Shown: positions 37,381 through 45,502 of the stretch, in pieces
How the letters are laid out: every line of letters begins with the position of its first letter
How positions within the stretch are numbered: the stretch's first letter is position 1
DNA from: Paenibacillus humicus NBRC 102415
GTDB taxonomy: Bacteria; Bacillota; Bacilli; Paenibacillales; Paenibacillaceae
Assembly: GCF_004000905.1 (NCBI RefSeq)
Contig: NZ_BIMD01000026.1
Span: 1-64,000 of the forward strand
Direction of reading: 5' to 3'
DNA length: 64,000 nucleotides
The notes under the pieces: model-generated
The model's database searches: none
Told to the model about the DNA's origin: nothing
The model's input: only the letters and a program-made list of their open reading frames with translations
Program-made: the position numbers and the translations under genes

Positions 37381-39132
37381 GTGATCAGTCAGCTGTCTTG
37401 GAAAATAGGAGGCCAGCAGGGCGAAGGCGTGGAGAGCACCGACCGGATTTTCTCCACCGCTCTGAACCGCCTCGGCTATTATTTATACGGGTACCGTCAT
37501 TTCTCCTCGCGGATCAAGGGCGGACATACCAATAACAAAATCCGCATCAGCACATCTCCCATCCGGGCCATCTCGGATGATCTCGATATTCTTGTCGCGT
37601 TCGACCAGGAAAGCATCGATCTCAACGCGCCCGAGCTCCGTCCCGGCGGCGTTGTCGTGGCGGACGCGAAATTCAATCCCGCCTTGCCGGAAGGAAGCGA
37701 CGCGCGCCTGTTCGCCGTGCCGATCACATCGATTGCCGAAGATCTGGGCACCTCGCTCATGAAAAACATGGTGGCCTCCGGCGCATCCTGGGCGCTGCTC
37801 GGCCTTCCGCTCGAGGTGTTCAACAAAGCGGTCGAAGAAGAATTCGGCCGCAAAGGCCCGGCGATCGTCGAGAAGAACGTCGAAGCCGTGAAGCGCGGCG
37901 CCGAATTCGTGCTGGAGCAGGCGGGAGGTCCGCTCGAGGAGTTCGCTCTCGAGCCGGCCGACGGCAAGCAGAAGCTGTTCATGATCGGCAATGAAGCGAT
38001 CGGCCTCGGCTCGGTTGCCGCGGGCTGCAGGCTCATGAGCGCTTATCCCATCACTCCGGCATCCGAAATCATGGAATACCTGATCAAGAAGCTGCCAAAG
38101 TTCGGCGGCACGGTAGTCCAGACGGAAGACGAGATCGCGGCCGTGACGATGGCGATCGGCGCCAATTATGCCGGCGTGCGCACGATGACGGCATCCGCCG
38201 GACCGGGCTTGTCCCTCATGATGGAGGCGATCGGCCTCGCCGGAATGACCGAGCAGCCGCTCGTCATCGTCGATACGCAGCGCGGAGGACCTTCGACGGG
38301 ACTGCCGACGAAGCAGGAGCAGTCCGACCTCAACGCCATGGTCTACGGCACGCATGGCGAGATTCCGAAGGTCGTCATCGCGCCTGCCTCGATCGAAGAC
38401 TGCTTCTACGACATGGTGGAGGCCTTCAACATTTCGGAAGAATACCAGGTGCCGGTCATCGTCATGACGGATCTGCAGCTGTCCCTCGGCAAGCAAAGCT
38501 GCGAGCCGATCGACTACGACCGCATCGAGATCCGCCGCGGCAAGCTGCAGCGCGAGCTGCCGGAGCTGGAGCAGCATCAGCTGTTCAAGCGTTACGAGCT
38601 TACCGAGGACGGCGTATCTCCGCGCTCGCTGCCTGGCGACAAAGGCGGCCTGCATCATGTGACCGGCGTCGAGCATGACGAGACGGGAAGGCCGTCGGAG
38701 AGCGCCGTGAACCGCAAGAACATGATGGACAAACGTCTGGGCAAGCTGGTCTCCCTGCAGATTCCGGAAGCCATCCGCGTCGACGCTCCCCATGAGAAGC
38801 CGCGCCTGCTGATCGTCGGCATGGGGTCTACGGGCGGAACGATCGATGAAGCCCGCTCGCGCCTGGAGAAGGACGGCATCACGTCCAACCATGTGCAGGT
38901 GCGCCAGATCCATCCGTTCCCGACGGAGCAGCTCGCTCCCTATCTGGACCAGGCATCCCAGGTCATCGTCCTGGAGAACAACGCCACGGCCCAGCTGGCT
39001 TCGCAAATCAAGCTGCACTGCGGATACGCGGACAAAATTCGCAGCGTGCTCAAATACGACGGCAATCCATTCCTGCCGTCCGAAGTGTACGAAGCATCTA
39101 AAAAGGAGTTGACCCCCGTTGGCAACATTTAA
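37381..39132 (+). CDS. korA: 2-oxoacid:ferredoxin oxidoreductase, fused gamma-alpha subunit
   Basis: 583 aa. N-terminal gamma domain (about residues 1-185, WKIGGQQGEG and SRIKGGHTNNKIR) followed by the alpha pyrimidine-binding domain (about 200-580) with GNEAIGLGSVAAGC and YPITPASEIMEY. With KorB it oxidises a 2-oxoacid, most likely 2-oxoglutarate, to the CoA ester using ferredoxin. GTG 37381 has an AGGAG ten bases upstream; an ATG at 37363 in frame is the alternative. Overlaps korB by 14 bp. Confidence 0.9.
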   Translation: MISQLSWKIGGQQGEGVESTDRIFSTALNRLGYYLYGYRHFSSRIKGGHTNNKIRISTSPIRAISDDLDILVAFDQESIDLNAPELRPGGVVVADAKFNPALPEGSDARLFAVPITSIAEDLGTSLMKNMVASGASWALLGLPLEVFNKAVEEEFGRKGPAIVEKNVEAVKRGAEFVLEQAGGPLEEFALEPADGKQKLFMIGNEAIGLGSVAAGCRLMSAYPITPASEIMEYLIKKLPKFGGTVVQTEDEIAAVTMAIGANYAGVRTMTASAGPGLSLMMEAIGLAGMTEQPLVIVDTQRGGPSTGLPTKQEQSDLNAMVYGTHGEIPKVVIAPASIEDCFYDMVEAFNISEEYQVPVIVMTDLQLSLGKQSCEPIDYDRIEIRRGKLQRELPELEQHQLFKRYELTEDGVSPRSLPGDKGGLHHVTGVEHDETGRPSESAVNRKNMMDKRLGKLVSLQIPEAIRVDAPHEKPRLLIVGMGSTGGTIDEARSRLEKDGITSNHVQVRQIHPFPTEQLAPYLDQASQVIVLENNATAQLASQIKLHCGYADKIRSVLKYDGNPFLPSEVYEASKKELTPVGNI

Positions 39133-39991
39133 AGAGTTCCGCAACAACGTCAAGCCGAACTGGTGCCCGGGCTGCGGCGACTTCTCCATCCAGGCTGCGA
39201 TTCAGCGCGCTGCCGCCAACGTCGGCTTGGAGCCGGAGCAGCTGGCCGTCATTTCCGGCATCGGCTGCTCGGGCCGGATCTCGGGCTACATCAACGCTTA
39301 CGGCCTGCACGGCATCCATGGCCGGGCGCTCCCGATCGCGCAAGGCGTCAAGCTGGCCAACCGCGAGCTGACCGTCATCGCTTCGGGCGGCGACGGCGAC
39401 GGATTTGCGATCGGCATGGGGCATACGGTCCATGCGATCCGCCGCAACGTCAACATGACGTACATCGTCATGGACAACCAGATCTACGGCTTGACGAAGG
39501 GGCAGACGTCGCCCCGCAGCGCCGAAGGCTTCAAGACGAAATCGACGCCGGAAGGCTCCATCGAATCCGTTCTGTCGCCGCTCGAAATCGCCCTGTCGGC
39601 AGGCGCGACATTCGTCGCCCAGTCGTTCTCCAGCGATCTCAAGCAGCTGACCGCGCTCATCGAAGCCGGCATCAAGCATGAAGGCTTCTCGCTCATCAAC
39701 GTGTTCAGCCCATGCGTAACCTTCAACAAAGTCAACACCTACGACTGGTTCAAGGAGAACATCGTCAACCTGGACGGAGCCGCCGGAGAAGGATACGATC
39801 CTTCCAACCGCCTCGCCGCCATGACCAAAATCATGGAGACGAACGGTTTGGTTACCGGCCTCATCTACCAGGATACGAAGCGCCGCTCGTACGAGAACCT
39901 CGTCAGCGGATTCCAGGAGCAGGGTCTTGCGAATCAGGACCTCAAGCTCTCCCGCGAGCAGTTCGACAAGCTTTTGAAGGACTTTGTCTAG
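39119..39991 (+). CDS. korB: 2-oxoacid:ferredoxin oxidoreductase, beta subunit
   Basis: TPP-binding subunit, 290 aa. CPGCGDFSI near the start supplies cysteines for an iron-sulfur cluster; TPP/Mg site GGDGDGFAIGMGH (about 88-100) and MDNQIYGLTKGQTSP (about 119-133). Start TTG 39119 after AAAAGGAGTTGACC, inside the 3' end of korA. Substrate (2-oxoglutarate versus pyruvate) is inferred from similarity of pattern, not proven. Ends in a strong terminator. Confidence 0.92.
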   Translation: MATFKEFRNNVKPNWCPGCGDFSIQAAIQRAAANVGLEPEQLAVISGIGCSGRISGYINAYGLHGIHGRALPIAQGVKLANRELTVIASGGDGDGFAIGMGHTVHAIRRNVNMTYIVMDNQIYGLTKGQTSPRSAEGFKTKSTPEGSIESVLSPLEIALSAGATFVAQSFSSDLKQLTALIEAGIKHEGFSLINVFSPCVTFNKVNTYDWFKENIVNLDGAAGEGYDPSNRLAAMTKIMETNGLVTGLIYQDTKRRSYENLVSGFQEQGLANQDLKLSREQFDKLLKDFV

Positions 39992-40009
39992 GCTTGTCCG
40001 TCATCGTTC

Positions 40010-40050
40010 AGCCCGGCCGTTTCCCCATTGAGGAGGCGGCCGGGCTTTTT
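40010..40050 (+). terminator. Rho-independent terminator after korB
   Basis: 10-bp perfect stem 40010-40019 / 40037-40046, 17-nt loop, five Ts. Confidence 0.85.
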
Positions 40051-40103
40051 CAGCATTTTTGCTCTTATCGGTATGGCTGCCTCAGTCAGCGGGTTGATCC
40101 CGG

Positions 40104-40112
40104 CATACCCTA
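40104..40112 (+). promoter_or_regulatory. CATAnnnTA element ahead of the glycosyltransferase (sigma-K/E-like -10)
   Basis: CATACCCTA matches the mother-cell -10 consensus CATAnnnTA; it lies 27 bp before the start codon. No convincing -35 is visible, so this is suggestive only. Confidence 0.4.
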
Positions 40113-40138
40113 ATGTAAAAAGGACGGTTGCCTGAAGC

Positions 40139-41296
40139 ATGAAGCGATCCGGAAAAAAACGTTCCCTCAAAGCGGATGAACGGAGGCAAAGACAGCTTCA
40201 AAATCAGCTGATCCGAAAAACCGTCCGTCAAGTCATGAAGTCGATGAGGTCGAAGGCGCACGCATTTGCAGCCCCTGTCCGCCCAAGCCGGCTCCAGGGT
40301 TCAAGCCAGCTCCAGAGCCCAAGCCTGCTCCAAGGCCCAGCCCCGGTACAAGGCCCAAGCCTGACCCGATACCCGCGTTTTTCGATGTCCCCGCCGGATT
40401 ATAAATCCATGAGAGTTCTCCTCGTGTCCATGCTGCCTGCCGACCTATGGAGGGTGGAGCCTCTGCTCGCCGAGCATGTGCGCCTGTTCGCCAAAGAAGT
40501 CATACCAATGAAATATTCTGAAAAGGATTTTTGCGCCCAAATCGTGGACTACCAGCCCGATGTGCTGATCATGGCCGGCAGCGAACAGACGCTCACTCCG
40601 CTAGCAGCGACTTTTTTGAGGGGAAGCGACATCAAGAAGGTATGGTGGATGACGTCAATCGAAGCCGCGAGTCACGCCGATCAAAGGCTGCTCCAGGCTT
40701 TCTCCGCAATCTTTGTCCCGCAGGTTGAAGATGCGGAGGCACTGTCCAGGCTTGGAACAAAAGCCGGGGTGCTTCCCTTTGGCGCGGATCCAGCGCGGTT
40801 TTACCAACGCCATGTGGACGAACGGCATGCATCCGGGCTGCTCCTGGTAGGTCAGTCAACGCCGGCAAGACGGCAATGCCTCTCCGCTATCCGCCAGGGT
40901 CCATTGGAAGGCGGCAGAATTCTCGCTATGGGCAAAGGCTGGGAAGGCTGTCCGGGCGTCGAAACCGCGGATTCCGGAGTTCCATCGGAGCTTTATTATA
41001 ACGGAGCCGCCGCGGCAATCAACTGGGAGGAAGACACCGCAACGATGCTGGAGATGGCGGCTTGCGGCACGCCGCAATTCATCTGGCTTCCGGATGCCGC
41101 TTCTTCCGTGATGGCGCCCGGAGTAGACATGATTCCATTCGCCAAGGAGGAAGAGCTGCCGCGGCTGATCCATCATTACTGGCACAATCCCGACAAGAGA
41201 CGAGCGGTAGCTACCGCTGCTCTGGAACGGAGCCGGTATGAATATTCGTATGTGCAAATATCCCTGAAGCTGCTCAAAGCCGCGTATCAGGCTTAG
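40139..41296 (+). CDS. CgeB-like spore-type glycosyltransferase
   Basis: 385 aa. A very basic N-terminus (KRSGKKRSLKADERRQRQ), then a run of four 6-residue repeats of the form xLQGPS (about residues 51-74), then a glycosyltransferase region resembling CgeB/YkvP proteins (about 90-380) with VLLVSMLPADLW, FVPQVEDAEALSRLG, PFGADP and the C-terminal EMAACGTPQF nucleotide-sugar segment. CgeB acts in spore-surface maturation in Bacillus. Followed after 13 bp by the WbsX-like gene. The donor and acceptor sugars are unknown. Confidence 0.72.
   Translation: MKRSGKKRSLKADERRQRQLQNQLIRKTVRQVMKSMRSKAHAFAAPVRPSRLQGSSQLQSPSLLQGPAPVQGPSLTRYPRFSMSPPDYKSMRVLLVSMLPADLWRVEPLLAEHVRLFAKEVIPMKYSEKDFCAQIVDYQPDVLIMAGSEQTLTPLAATFLRGSDIKKVWWMTSIEAASHADQRLLQAFSAIFVPQVEDAEALSRLGTKAGVLPFGADPARFYQRHVDERHASGLLLVGQSTPARRQCLSAIRQGPLEGGRILAMGKGWEGCPGVETADSGVPSELYYNGAAAAINWEEDTATMLEMAACGTPQFIWLPDAASSVMAPGVDMIPFAKEEELPRLIHHYWHNPDKRRAVATAALERSRYEYSYVQISLKLLKAAYQA
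40289..40360 (+). repeat. 18-bp tandem repeat (4 units) inside the glycosyltransferase gene
   Basis: Four 18-bp units, each encoding six residues: RLQGSS, QLQSPS, LLQGPA, PVQGPS. Confidence 0.85.
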
Positions 41297-41309
41297 GAGG
41301 ATCGTACAG

Positions 41310-42389
41310 GTGAAGCTGATTGCCTATCTGCTTCCTCAATTCCATCCTATTCCGGAGAACGACCGGAGCTGGGGAAAAGGGTTCACCGAATGGACCAATA
41401 CGCGCAAAGCCAAACCGCTTTACGCCGGACATGAGCAACCCAGGGAGCCGCTGCATGATTATTATTATGACCTGACCTCCCCTGAAGCGAGGGAGTGGCA
41501 AGCTAGCCTGGCGGCGAGGTTCGGCATTTACGGCTTTTGCTATTATCATTACTGGTTCAAGGGGAAAAAGCTGCTGCAGCAGCCGATGGAAGAAATTTTA
41601 TCGATGGGCACGCCGAATTTCCCTTTTTGCTTTTCCTGGGCGAACGAGTCCTGGACGAAGAAATGGGACGGCGGCGACAAGGATATCATCGTGGAGCAGC
41701 AATACGGGACCGAATCGGATTGGAAGGAACATTTCAACTATTTGTTGAACTTCTTTCTCGATCCGAGATATATCCGAATAGACGGCAAGCCGGTCTTTCT
41801 CATTTACCGTCCTGGAAATATGCCTTGCTGGGAGGAGATGCGCCGTTGCTGGAACCGGTGGGCAGAGGAAAGCGGGCTCCCAGGCTTGTACTGGATTCGT
41901 ACGCTGGGCGGATTCCCGGTGCCGAAGCAGCACGGATTCGACGCCAGCGTCGAGTTCGAGCCCCATTATACCTTTGCCACCAGCCCGAACAACATCCAGT
42001 GGAGAAAATTCGACTTCAATAACGGCTATCATCATGTCTTCGACTACGACCAGGTCTGGAATCTGATCTTGAACAGGTCGCGCCTCAGGGAAGGGGAGCC
42101 GATCATGCCGGGAGCCTTCGTCGGATGGGACAACACGCCCCGCTTGAAGTCCGGAGGCCAAAGCTGCGTGGGCGGAAGTCCGGAGAAGTTCGGCTGGTAC
42201 TTGAGTCGTCAGATCAGACGGGCTGCCGAAGTGTACAAGAGCGATTTCCTGTTCATCAATGCATGGAACGAATGGGCGGAGGGAACCTATCTGGAGCCGG
42301 ATAAGCGCCATGGCGATCTCTATCTCCAGGAACTCCGCAAGGCGGCGGAGGAGGCGGGATCGCAGGGCAGCGGCCCGCGGATCTTATAA
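41310..42389 (+). CDS. WbsX-like / GH99-type glycan protein
   Basis: 359 aa of the Glycosyltransferase_WbsX family (GH99-like TIM barrel). Diagnostic pieces: IAYLLPQFHPIPENDRSWGKGF at the start, FCYYHYWFKGKKLL (about 78-91), FCFSWANESWTKKWDG (about 107-122) and the C-terminal NAWNEWAEGTYLEPD (about 321-335). Such proteins are found in O-antigen and surface-polysaccharide clusters. GTG 41310 follows TAGGAGGATCG. Its stop codon overlaps the stop of the convergent gene. Confidence 0.85.
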   Translation: MKLIAYLLPQFHPIPENDRSWGKGFTEWTNTRKAKPLYAGHEQPREPLHDYYYDLTSPEAREWQASLAARFGIYGFCYYHYWFKGKKLLQQPMEEILSMGTPNFPFCFSWANESWTKKWDGGDKDIIVEQQYGTESDWKEHFNYLLNFFLDPRYIRIDGKPVFLIYRPGNMPCWEEMRRCWNRWAEESGLPGLYWIRTLGGFPVPKQHGFDASVEFEPHYTFATSPNNIQWRKFDFNNGYHHVFDYDQVWNLILNRSRLREGEPIMPGAFVGWDNTPRLKSGGQSCVGGSPEKFGWYLSRQIRRAAEVYKSDFLFINAWNEWAEGTYLEPDKRHGDLYLQELRKAAEEAGSQGSGPRIL

Positions 42390-42782
42390 CCGCTGAATTC
42401 CGAGCGCCGGCACGGCGCCCGATACGTCGACGAACAGGACATAGACGGATCCGTCCGATCCGGGAAGCACAAGGCCGGGCTGAGCTGCGGAGCCGGAGCT
42501 GTAATAGTTGACGGCCGTCGGGGAGGAAGCGATGCCTGGAGCGGAAGGAAGAGCATCGATGATGAGACGGCTGAATACCGACACCGTACCGCCGATCGCA
42601 GCGGATCCCTCTACATCCAAGTGGTTCAGGATGGTCTGGCTACCGTTGACTTGAAGGCCCTGGGCTATCGTCTGGTTGCCGTCTACCTGCAGGTCGTTCT
42701 GGACGGTCTGATTGCCGCCTACCAGCAGGGCGCCCTGCACGGTGCAGCTGCCGGTCACCTGGACGCTGTCAAACGTTGGCAT
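42384..42782 (-). CDS. Repeat protein with five 12-residue beta-type repeats (putative spore-surface protein)
   Basis: 132 aa on the minus strand; I recognise no named family. Residues 7-66 are five 12-residue repeats of the form LxVxGxQTIxxx (for example LLVGGNQTVQND, LQVDGNQTIAQG, LQVNGSQTILNH), as in parallel beta-helix or stacked-strand folds such as bactofilins and fibre proteins. A Ser/Pro/Ala-rich C-terminus follows. The gene is real on sequence grounds: AGGAGTG lies eight bases before ATG, and a CATAGAATA -10-like box is 32 bp upstream. It converges on the WbsX-like gene with a 6-bp overlap of the coding ends. Confidence 0.7.
   Translation of the reverse strand: MPTFDSVQVTGSCTVQGALLVGGNQTVQNDLQVDGNQTIAQGLQVNGSQTILNHLDVEGSAAIGGTVSVFSRLIIDALPSAPGIASSPTAVNYYSSGSAAQPGLVLPGSDGSVYVLFVDVSGAVPALGIQRL
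42585..42764 (-). repeat. 36-bp coding repeats (5 units)
   Basis: Five 36-bp units on the minus strand encode the 12-residue repeats of the protein above; amino-acid pattern is better conserved than the DNA. Confidence 0.7.
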
Positions 42783-42813
42783 CTGTCTTCACTCCTAATC
42801 TATCGGATGCTCT

Positions 42814-42822
42814 ATTCTATGA
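42814..42822 (-). promoter_or_regulatory. CATAnnnTA element of the minus-strand repeat-protein gene
   Basis: CATAGAATA read on the minus strand matches the sigma-K/sigma-E -10 core, 32 bp before the ATG. No clear -35. Confidence 0.42.
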
Positions 42823-42885
42823 ATGGCCGTATAGATAGGATCGTGCCGTTCGCCCAATGTTGCGCAAATTGTAAAAAAGGTCATT

Positions 42886-42913
42886 CGACACGGCTTCCGC
42901 CGATCCGTATAAT
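42886..42913 (+). promoter_or_regulatory. Sigma-A promoter for the PduL-type gene
   Basis: TCGACA (42886-42891), 16-bp spacer, perfect TATAAT (42908-42913). Confidence 0.65.
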
Positions 42914-42928
42914 GAAATCAGCGACGTC

Positions 42929-42962
42929 AGGCATACGCTCCTTCGTGAGCCGTATGCCTTTT
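42929..42962 (+). terminator. Leader hairpin with T-run before pduL (possible attenuator)
   Basis: AGGCATACG-CTC pairs with GAG-CGTATGCCT (one bulged C), loop CTTCGT, followed by TTTT. It begins about ten bases after the predicted transcription start and lies 66 bp before the start codon. Confidence 0.65.
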
Positions 42963-43028
42963 CGCTTGAGCTTGCCCCATGAGTGGTAACGCCCTATATA
43001 GAGAACCTCCGGAAAGGATGAGACGATC

Positions 43029-43601
43029 ATGAGCAAAACCGTACCTGTAGGCGTCTCCGCGCGCCATATCCACTTATCCCAGGAGCATGTCGAGGCTTTG
43101 TTCGGCCAAGGCTACCAGCTCACCGAATTCAAGCCGCTGTCTCAGCCCGGCCAGTTCGCGGCCAACGAAACGGTCGCGGTCAGCGGCCCGAAGGGCTCGT
43201 TCCCGAAGGTCCGCATTTTGGGACCCGCCCGCAAGGCGACCCAGCTGGAAATTTCCCGTACGGATGCTTTTGCGACAGGAATCAAGGCTCCCGTGCGCGA
43301 GTCCGGAAACATCAGCGGCTCCGCCGGCGTGACGATTACCGGGCCTGCCGGTGAAGTGACAATCGAGGAAGGCGTCATCGTTGCGGCGCGCCACATCCAC
43401 TTCCATACCGACGACGCCGAGAAATGGGGCATCCAGGACCAGCAGCAGCTGAAGGTGCGGGTAGGAGGAGAGCGGGGACTCGTGTTCGAAAACGTGATCG
43501 CCCGTGTATCTCCGAGCTTCGCCCTGGACATGCATATCGATACCGATGAAGCGAACGCAAGCGGCGCCCAGACAGGCGATGCCGCCGAAATCATCGGCTA
43601 G
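43029..43601 (+). CDS. pduL: PduL-type phosphate propanoyl/acetyltransferase
   Basis: Transfers acyl groups between CoA and phosphate. 190 aa with the duplicated PduL fold; zinc-binding ARHIHLS (about residues 11-17) and ARHIHFH (about 119-125) are both intact. No shell proteins or diol dehydratase genes are nearby, so it is probably a cytosolic, housekeeping phosphotransacylase rather than part of a microcompartment. Ribosome site AAAGGATGAG. It has its own promoter, leader hairpin and terminator. Confidence 0.92.
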   Translation: MSKTVPVGVSARHIHLSQEHVEALFGQGYQLTEFKPLSQPGQFAANETVAVSGPKGSFPKVRILGPARKATQLEISRTDAFATGIKAPVRESGNISGSAGVTITGPAGEVTIEEGVIVAARHIHFHTDDAEKWGIQDQQQLKVRVGGERGLVFENVIARVSPSFALDMHIDTDEANASGAQTGDAAEIIG

Positions 43602-43614
43602 AAGGAAGAAGCTG

Positions 43615-43642
43615 CGGCTGCCCGTGAGGGCAGTCGTTTTTT
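43615..43642 (+). terminator. Rho-independent terminator after pduL
   Basis: 9-bp stem 43615-43623 / 43628-43636 (one G-U), loop GTGA, six Ts. Confidence 0.88.
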
Positions 43643-43653
43643 AGTGCCGACTT

Positions 43654-43662
43654 TGGTATAAT
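43654..43662 (+). promoter_or_regulatory. Extended -10 promoter for ricA
   Basis: TGG followed by perfect TATAAT (43657-43662), just after the pduL terminator. Confidence 0.65.
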
Positions 43663-43736
43663 AAAACCTTGGAATAACCTGCACGGGGGACCATAATTCT
43701 CTGGCCGCAAGGCGGATGAGACAGGAGCGATTGGCA

Positions 43737-44237
43737 ATGGCAGAGCAGAACAGCACCGCGCCTTCAATGGCGGGAGTCAAGCATTCCAGCATTCACGATC
43801 ACGGGCCGAACTGCCCGGTTGAAGTGTACGATACCCGGGATTTGCTCGTACGGGACGATATCATGAACAAGGCCCGCGAATTGGCGGGATTGATTTATTC
43901 TTCGGAGGAAGTCCAGGTGTTCCGCCGCGCGGAGAAGCAGATCCAGGGCAACGACCGGGTCCAGTCTCTGATGGCCGGCCTCAAGAAGAAGCAAAAGGAG
44001 CTTGTCGCTTTCGAGCAGACGTTCAAGAATTCGACCATGGTCCAGAAGATCGAAACCGAAATGGATCAGCTGCAGGACGAGCTGGACGGGATTCCGATTG
44101 TCGGCGAATTCCAGCAAAGCCAGGCCGATATCAACTACCTGCTTCAGATGGTCGTATCGATCATCCAGGATACGGTTGCCGAGAAGATCGCCCTCGACGG
44201 CGCGAAGCCCGAGGATCCCGAAAGCTGCGACGAATAG
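43737..44237 (+). CDS. ricA: RicA (YmcA) family regulatory complex protein
   Basis: 166 aa of the YlbF/YmcA (DUF964) helical family. In Bacillus RicA, RicF and RicT form a complex, carrying iron-sulfur clusters, that interacts with RNase Y and supports mRNA processing, biofilm and sporulation; rny is in this window. The core (from about residue 45) has [22 protein letters not shown] and [21 protein letters not shown]. There is an N-terminal extension of about 40 residues with HDHGPNCP, and a C-terminal cysteine (SCDE) as in other RicA proteins. ATG 43737 after AGGAGCG; an in-frame ATG at 43716 also exists. Confidence 0.88.
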   Translation: MAEQNSTAPSMAGVKHSSIHDHGPNCPVEVYDTRDLLVRDDIMNKARELAGLIYSSEEVQVFRRAEKQIQGNDRVQSLMAGLKKKQKELVAFEQTFKNSTMVQKIETEMDQLQDELDGIPIVGEFQQSQADINYLLQMVVSIIQDTVAEKIALDGAKPEDPESCDE

Positions 44238-44253
44238 AAAGGAGACGATATCA

Positions 44254-45417
44254 ATGAGGAATTTTGTCTACCATAATCCCACCCGGCTGTACTTCGGAGA
44301 AGGCCAGCTCCAGCAGATGGCCAAGGAAGCGGCTCAATTGGGCCCTAACGTGCTTCTCGTCTATGGCGGAGGCAGCATCAAGAAAAACGGCCTGTACGAC
44401 GAGATCATGACCGTGCTCGGCGAAGCCGGCTGCAAGGTCACCGAGCTTGCCGGAGTCGAGCCCAACCCGAGGCTGTCGACCGTCCACCGCGGTGCCGAGC
44501 TGTGCCGGACGAACGGCATCGACTGGGTGCTGGCAGCAGGCGGAGGCAGTACGCTGGATTGCGGCAAGGCGATCGCGGCCGCGGCCAAATACGACGGCAG
44601 CTTCTGGGATATCGTCAGCCGCAAGGCTCAAGTGCAGGACGCCCTGCCGCTAGGCACGGTTCTGACGCTTGCCGCTACCGGCTCGGAAATGAACAGCGGC
44701 TCCGTCATCACCAACGAGGAAACCGAGGAGAAGCACGGCTGGGGCAGCCCGCATGTGTTCCCCCGCTTCTCCGTGCTGGATCCGGCCTACACGGCTACGG
44801 CTCCCAAGGATCACACCGTATACGGCATCGTCGACATGATGTCCCATGTGTTCGAGCAGTATTTCCATCACGATCCGCTCACGCCGGTCCAGGACGGCTT
44901 CTGCGAATCCGTTCTGCGGGCTGTCGTGGGCACTGCTCCCAAGCTGGTCGGAGACCTCGGCAATCTGGAGCATCGGGCGACGATTCTATACAGCGGCACG
45001 ATGGCTTTGAACGGCGTGCTCGGCATGGGTACGCTCGGAGACTGGGCGAACCATGACATGGAGCATGCGCTGTCTGCGGTTTACGACATTCCGCATGGCG
45101 GCGGGCTCGCCATTCTGTTCCCGAACTGGATGACCTATGTGCTGGACGACAACGTCGGCCGGTTCCGTCAGTTCGCCGTCAATGTGTTCGGCGTGGAGCC
45201 GGATGGCAGAAGCGACAAGGAGATCGCCGAAGAAGGCATCTCCAGGCTGCGGGAGTTCTGGACTTCCCTCGGAGCTCCGTCCAAGCTGGCCGATTACGGC
45301 ATCGGAGAAGAGCGTCTGGAGGAAATGGCGGCCAAGGCGGCGCCAGGCCGTCAGATCGGCAACTTCCGCAAGCTGGACAAGCAGGACGTCCTGAATATTT
45401 ACCGGTTGTCCCTTTAA
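44254..45417 (+). CDS. Iron-containing alcohol dehydrogenase, YugJ/butanol dehydrogenase type
   Basis: NAD(P)H-dependent alcohol/aldehyde oxidoreductase, 387 aa. Nucleotide site [13 protein letters not shown] (about 95-107); metal ligands in [11 protein letters not shown] (about 192-202) and [18 protein letters not shown] (about 268-285). Reduces aldehydes such as butanal in the family; the real substrate is unknown. ATG 44254 follows GAAAGGAGACG and lies 16 bp after ricA, so they form an operon. Ends in a long bidirectional terminator shared with bioY. Confidence 0.93.
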   Translation: MRNFVYHNPTRLYFGEGQLQQMAKEAAQLGPNVLLVYGGGSIKKNGLYDEIMTVLGEAGCKVTELAGVEPNPRLSTVHRGAELCRTNGIDWVLAAGGGSTLDCGKAIAAAAKYDGSFWDIVSRKAQVQDALPLGTVLTLAATGSEMNSGSVITNEETEEKHGWGSPHVFPRFSVLDPAYTATAPKDHTVYGIVDMMSHVFEQYFHHDPLTPVQDGFCESVLRAVVGTAPKLVGDLGNLEHRATILYSGTMALNGVLGMGTLGDWANHDMEHALSAVYDIPHGGGLAILFPNWMTYVLDDNVGRFRQFAVNVFGVEPDGRSDKEIAEEGISRLREFWTSLGAPSKLADYGIGEERLEEMAAKAAPGRQIGNFRKLDKQDVLNIYRLSL

Positions 45418-45423
45418 GCCTAT

Positions 45424-45464
45424 AAATGCAAAGAGCCGCGCTGGATGCGCGGCTCTTTGCATTT
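45424..45464. terminator. Bidirectional terminator between the alcohol dehydrogenase and bioY
   Basis: 18-bp perfect stem 45424-45441 / 45447-45464, loop of five; A-rich left end and T-rich right end serve the two convergent genes. Confidence 0.9.
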
Positions 45465-45502
45465 GTTCAGGTCCGGACGGCGGCTGCGGGATATGCCGGT
45501 CG

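Noticed and set aside
42621-42989. Plus-strand open frame opposite the repeat protein
   Set aside because: No ribosome site; the minus-strand gene has AGGAGTG well placed and periodic repeats.
43029-45417. Bacterial microcompartment locus suggested by PduL
   Set aside because: No shell protein, diol/ethanolamine lyase or encapsulation peptide seen in the neighbourhood.
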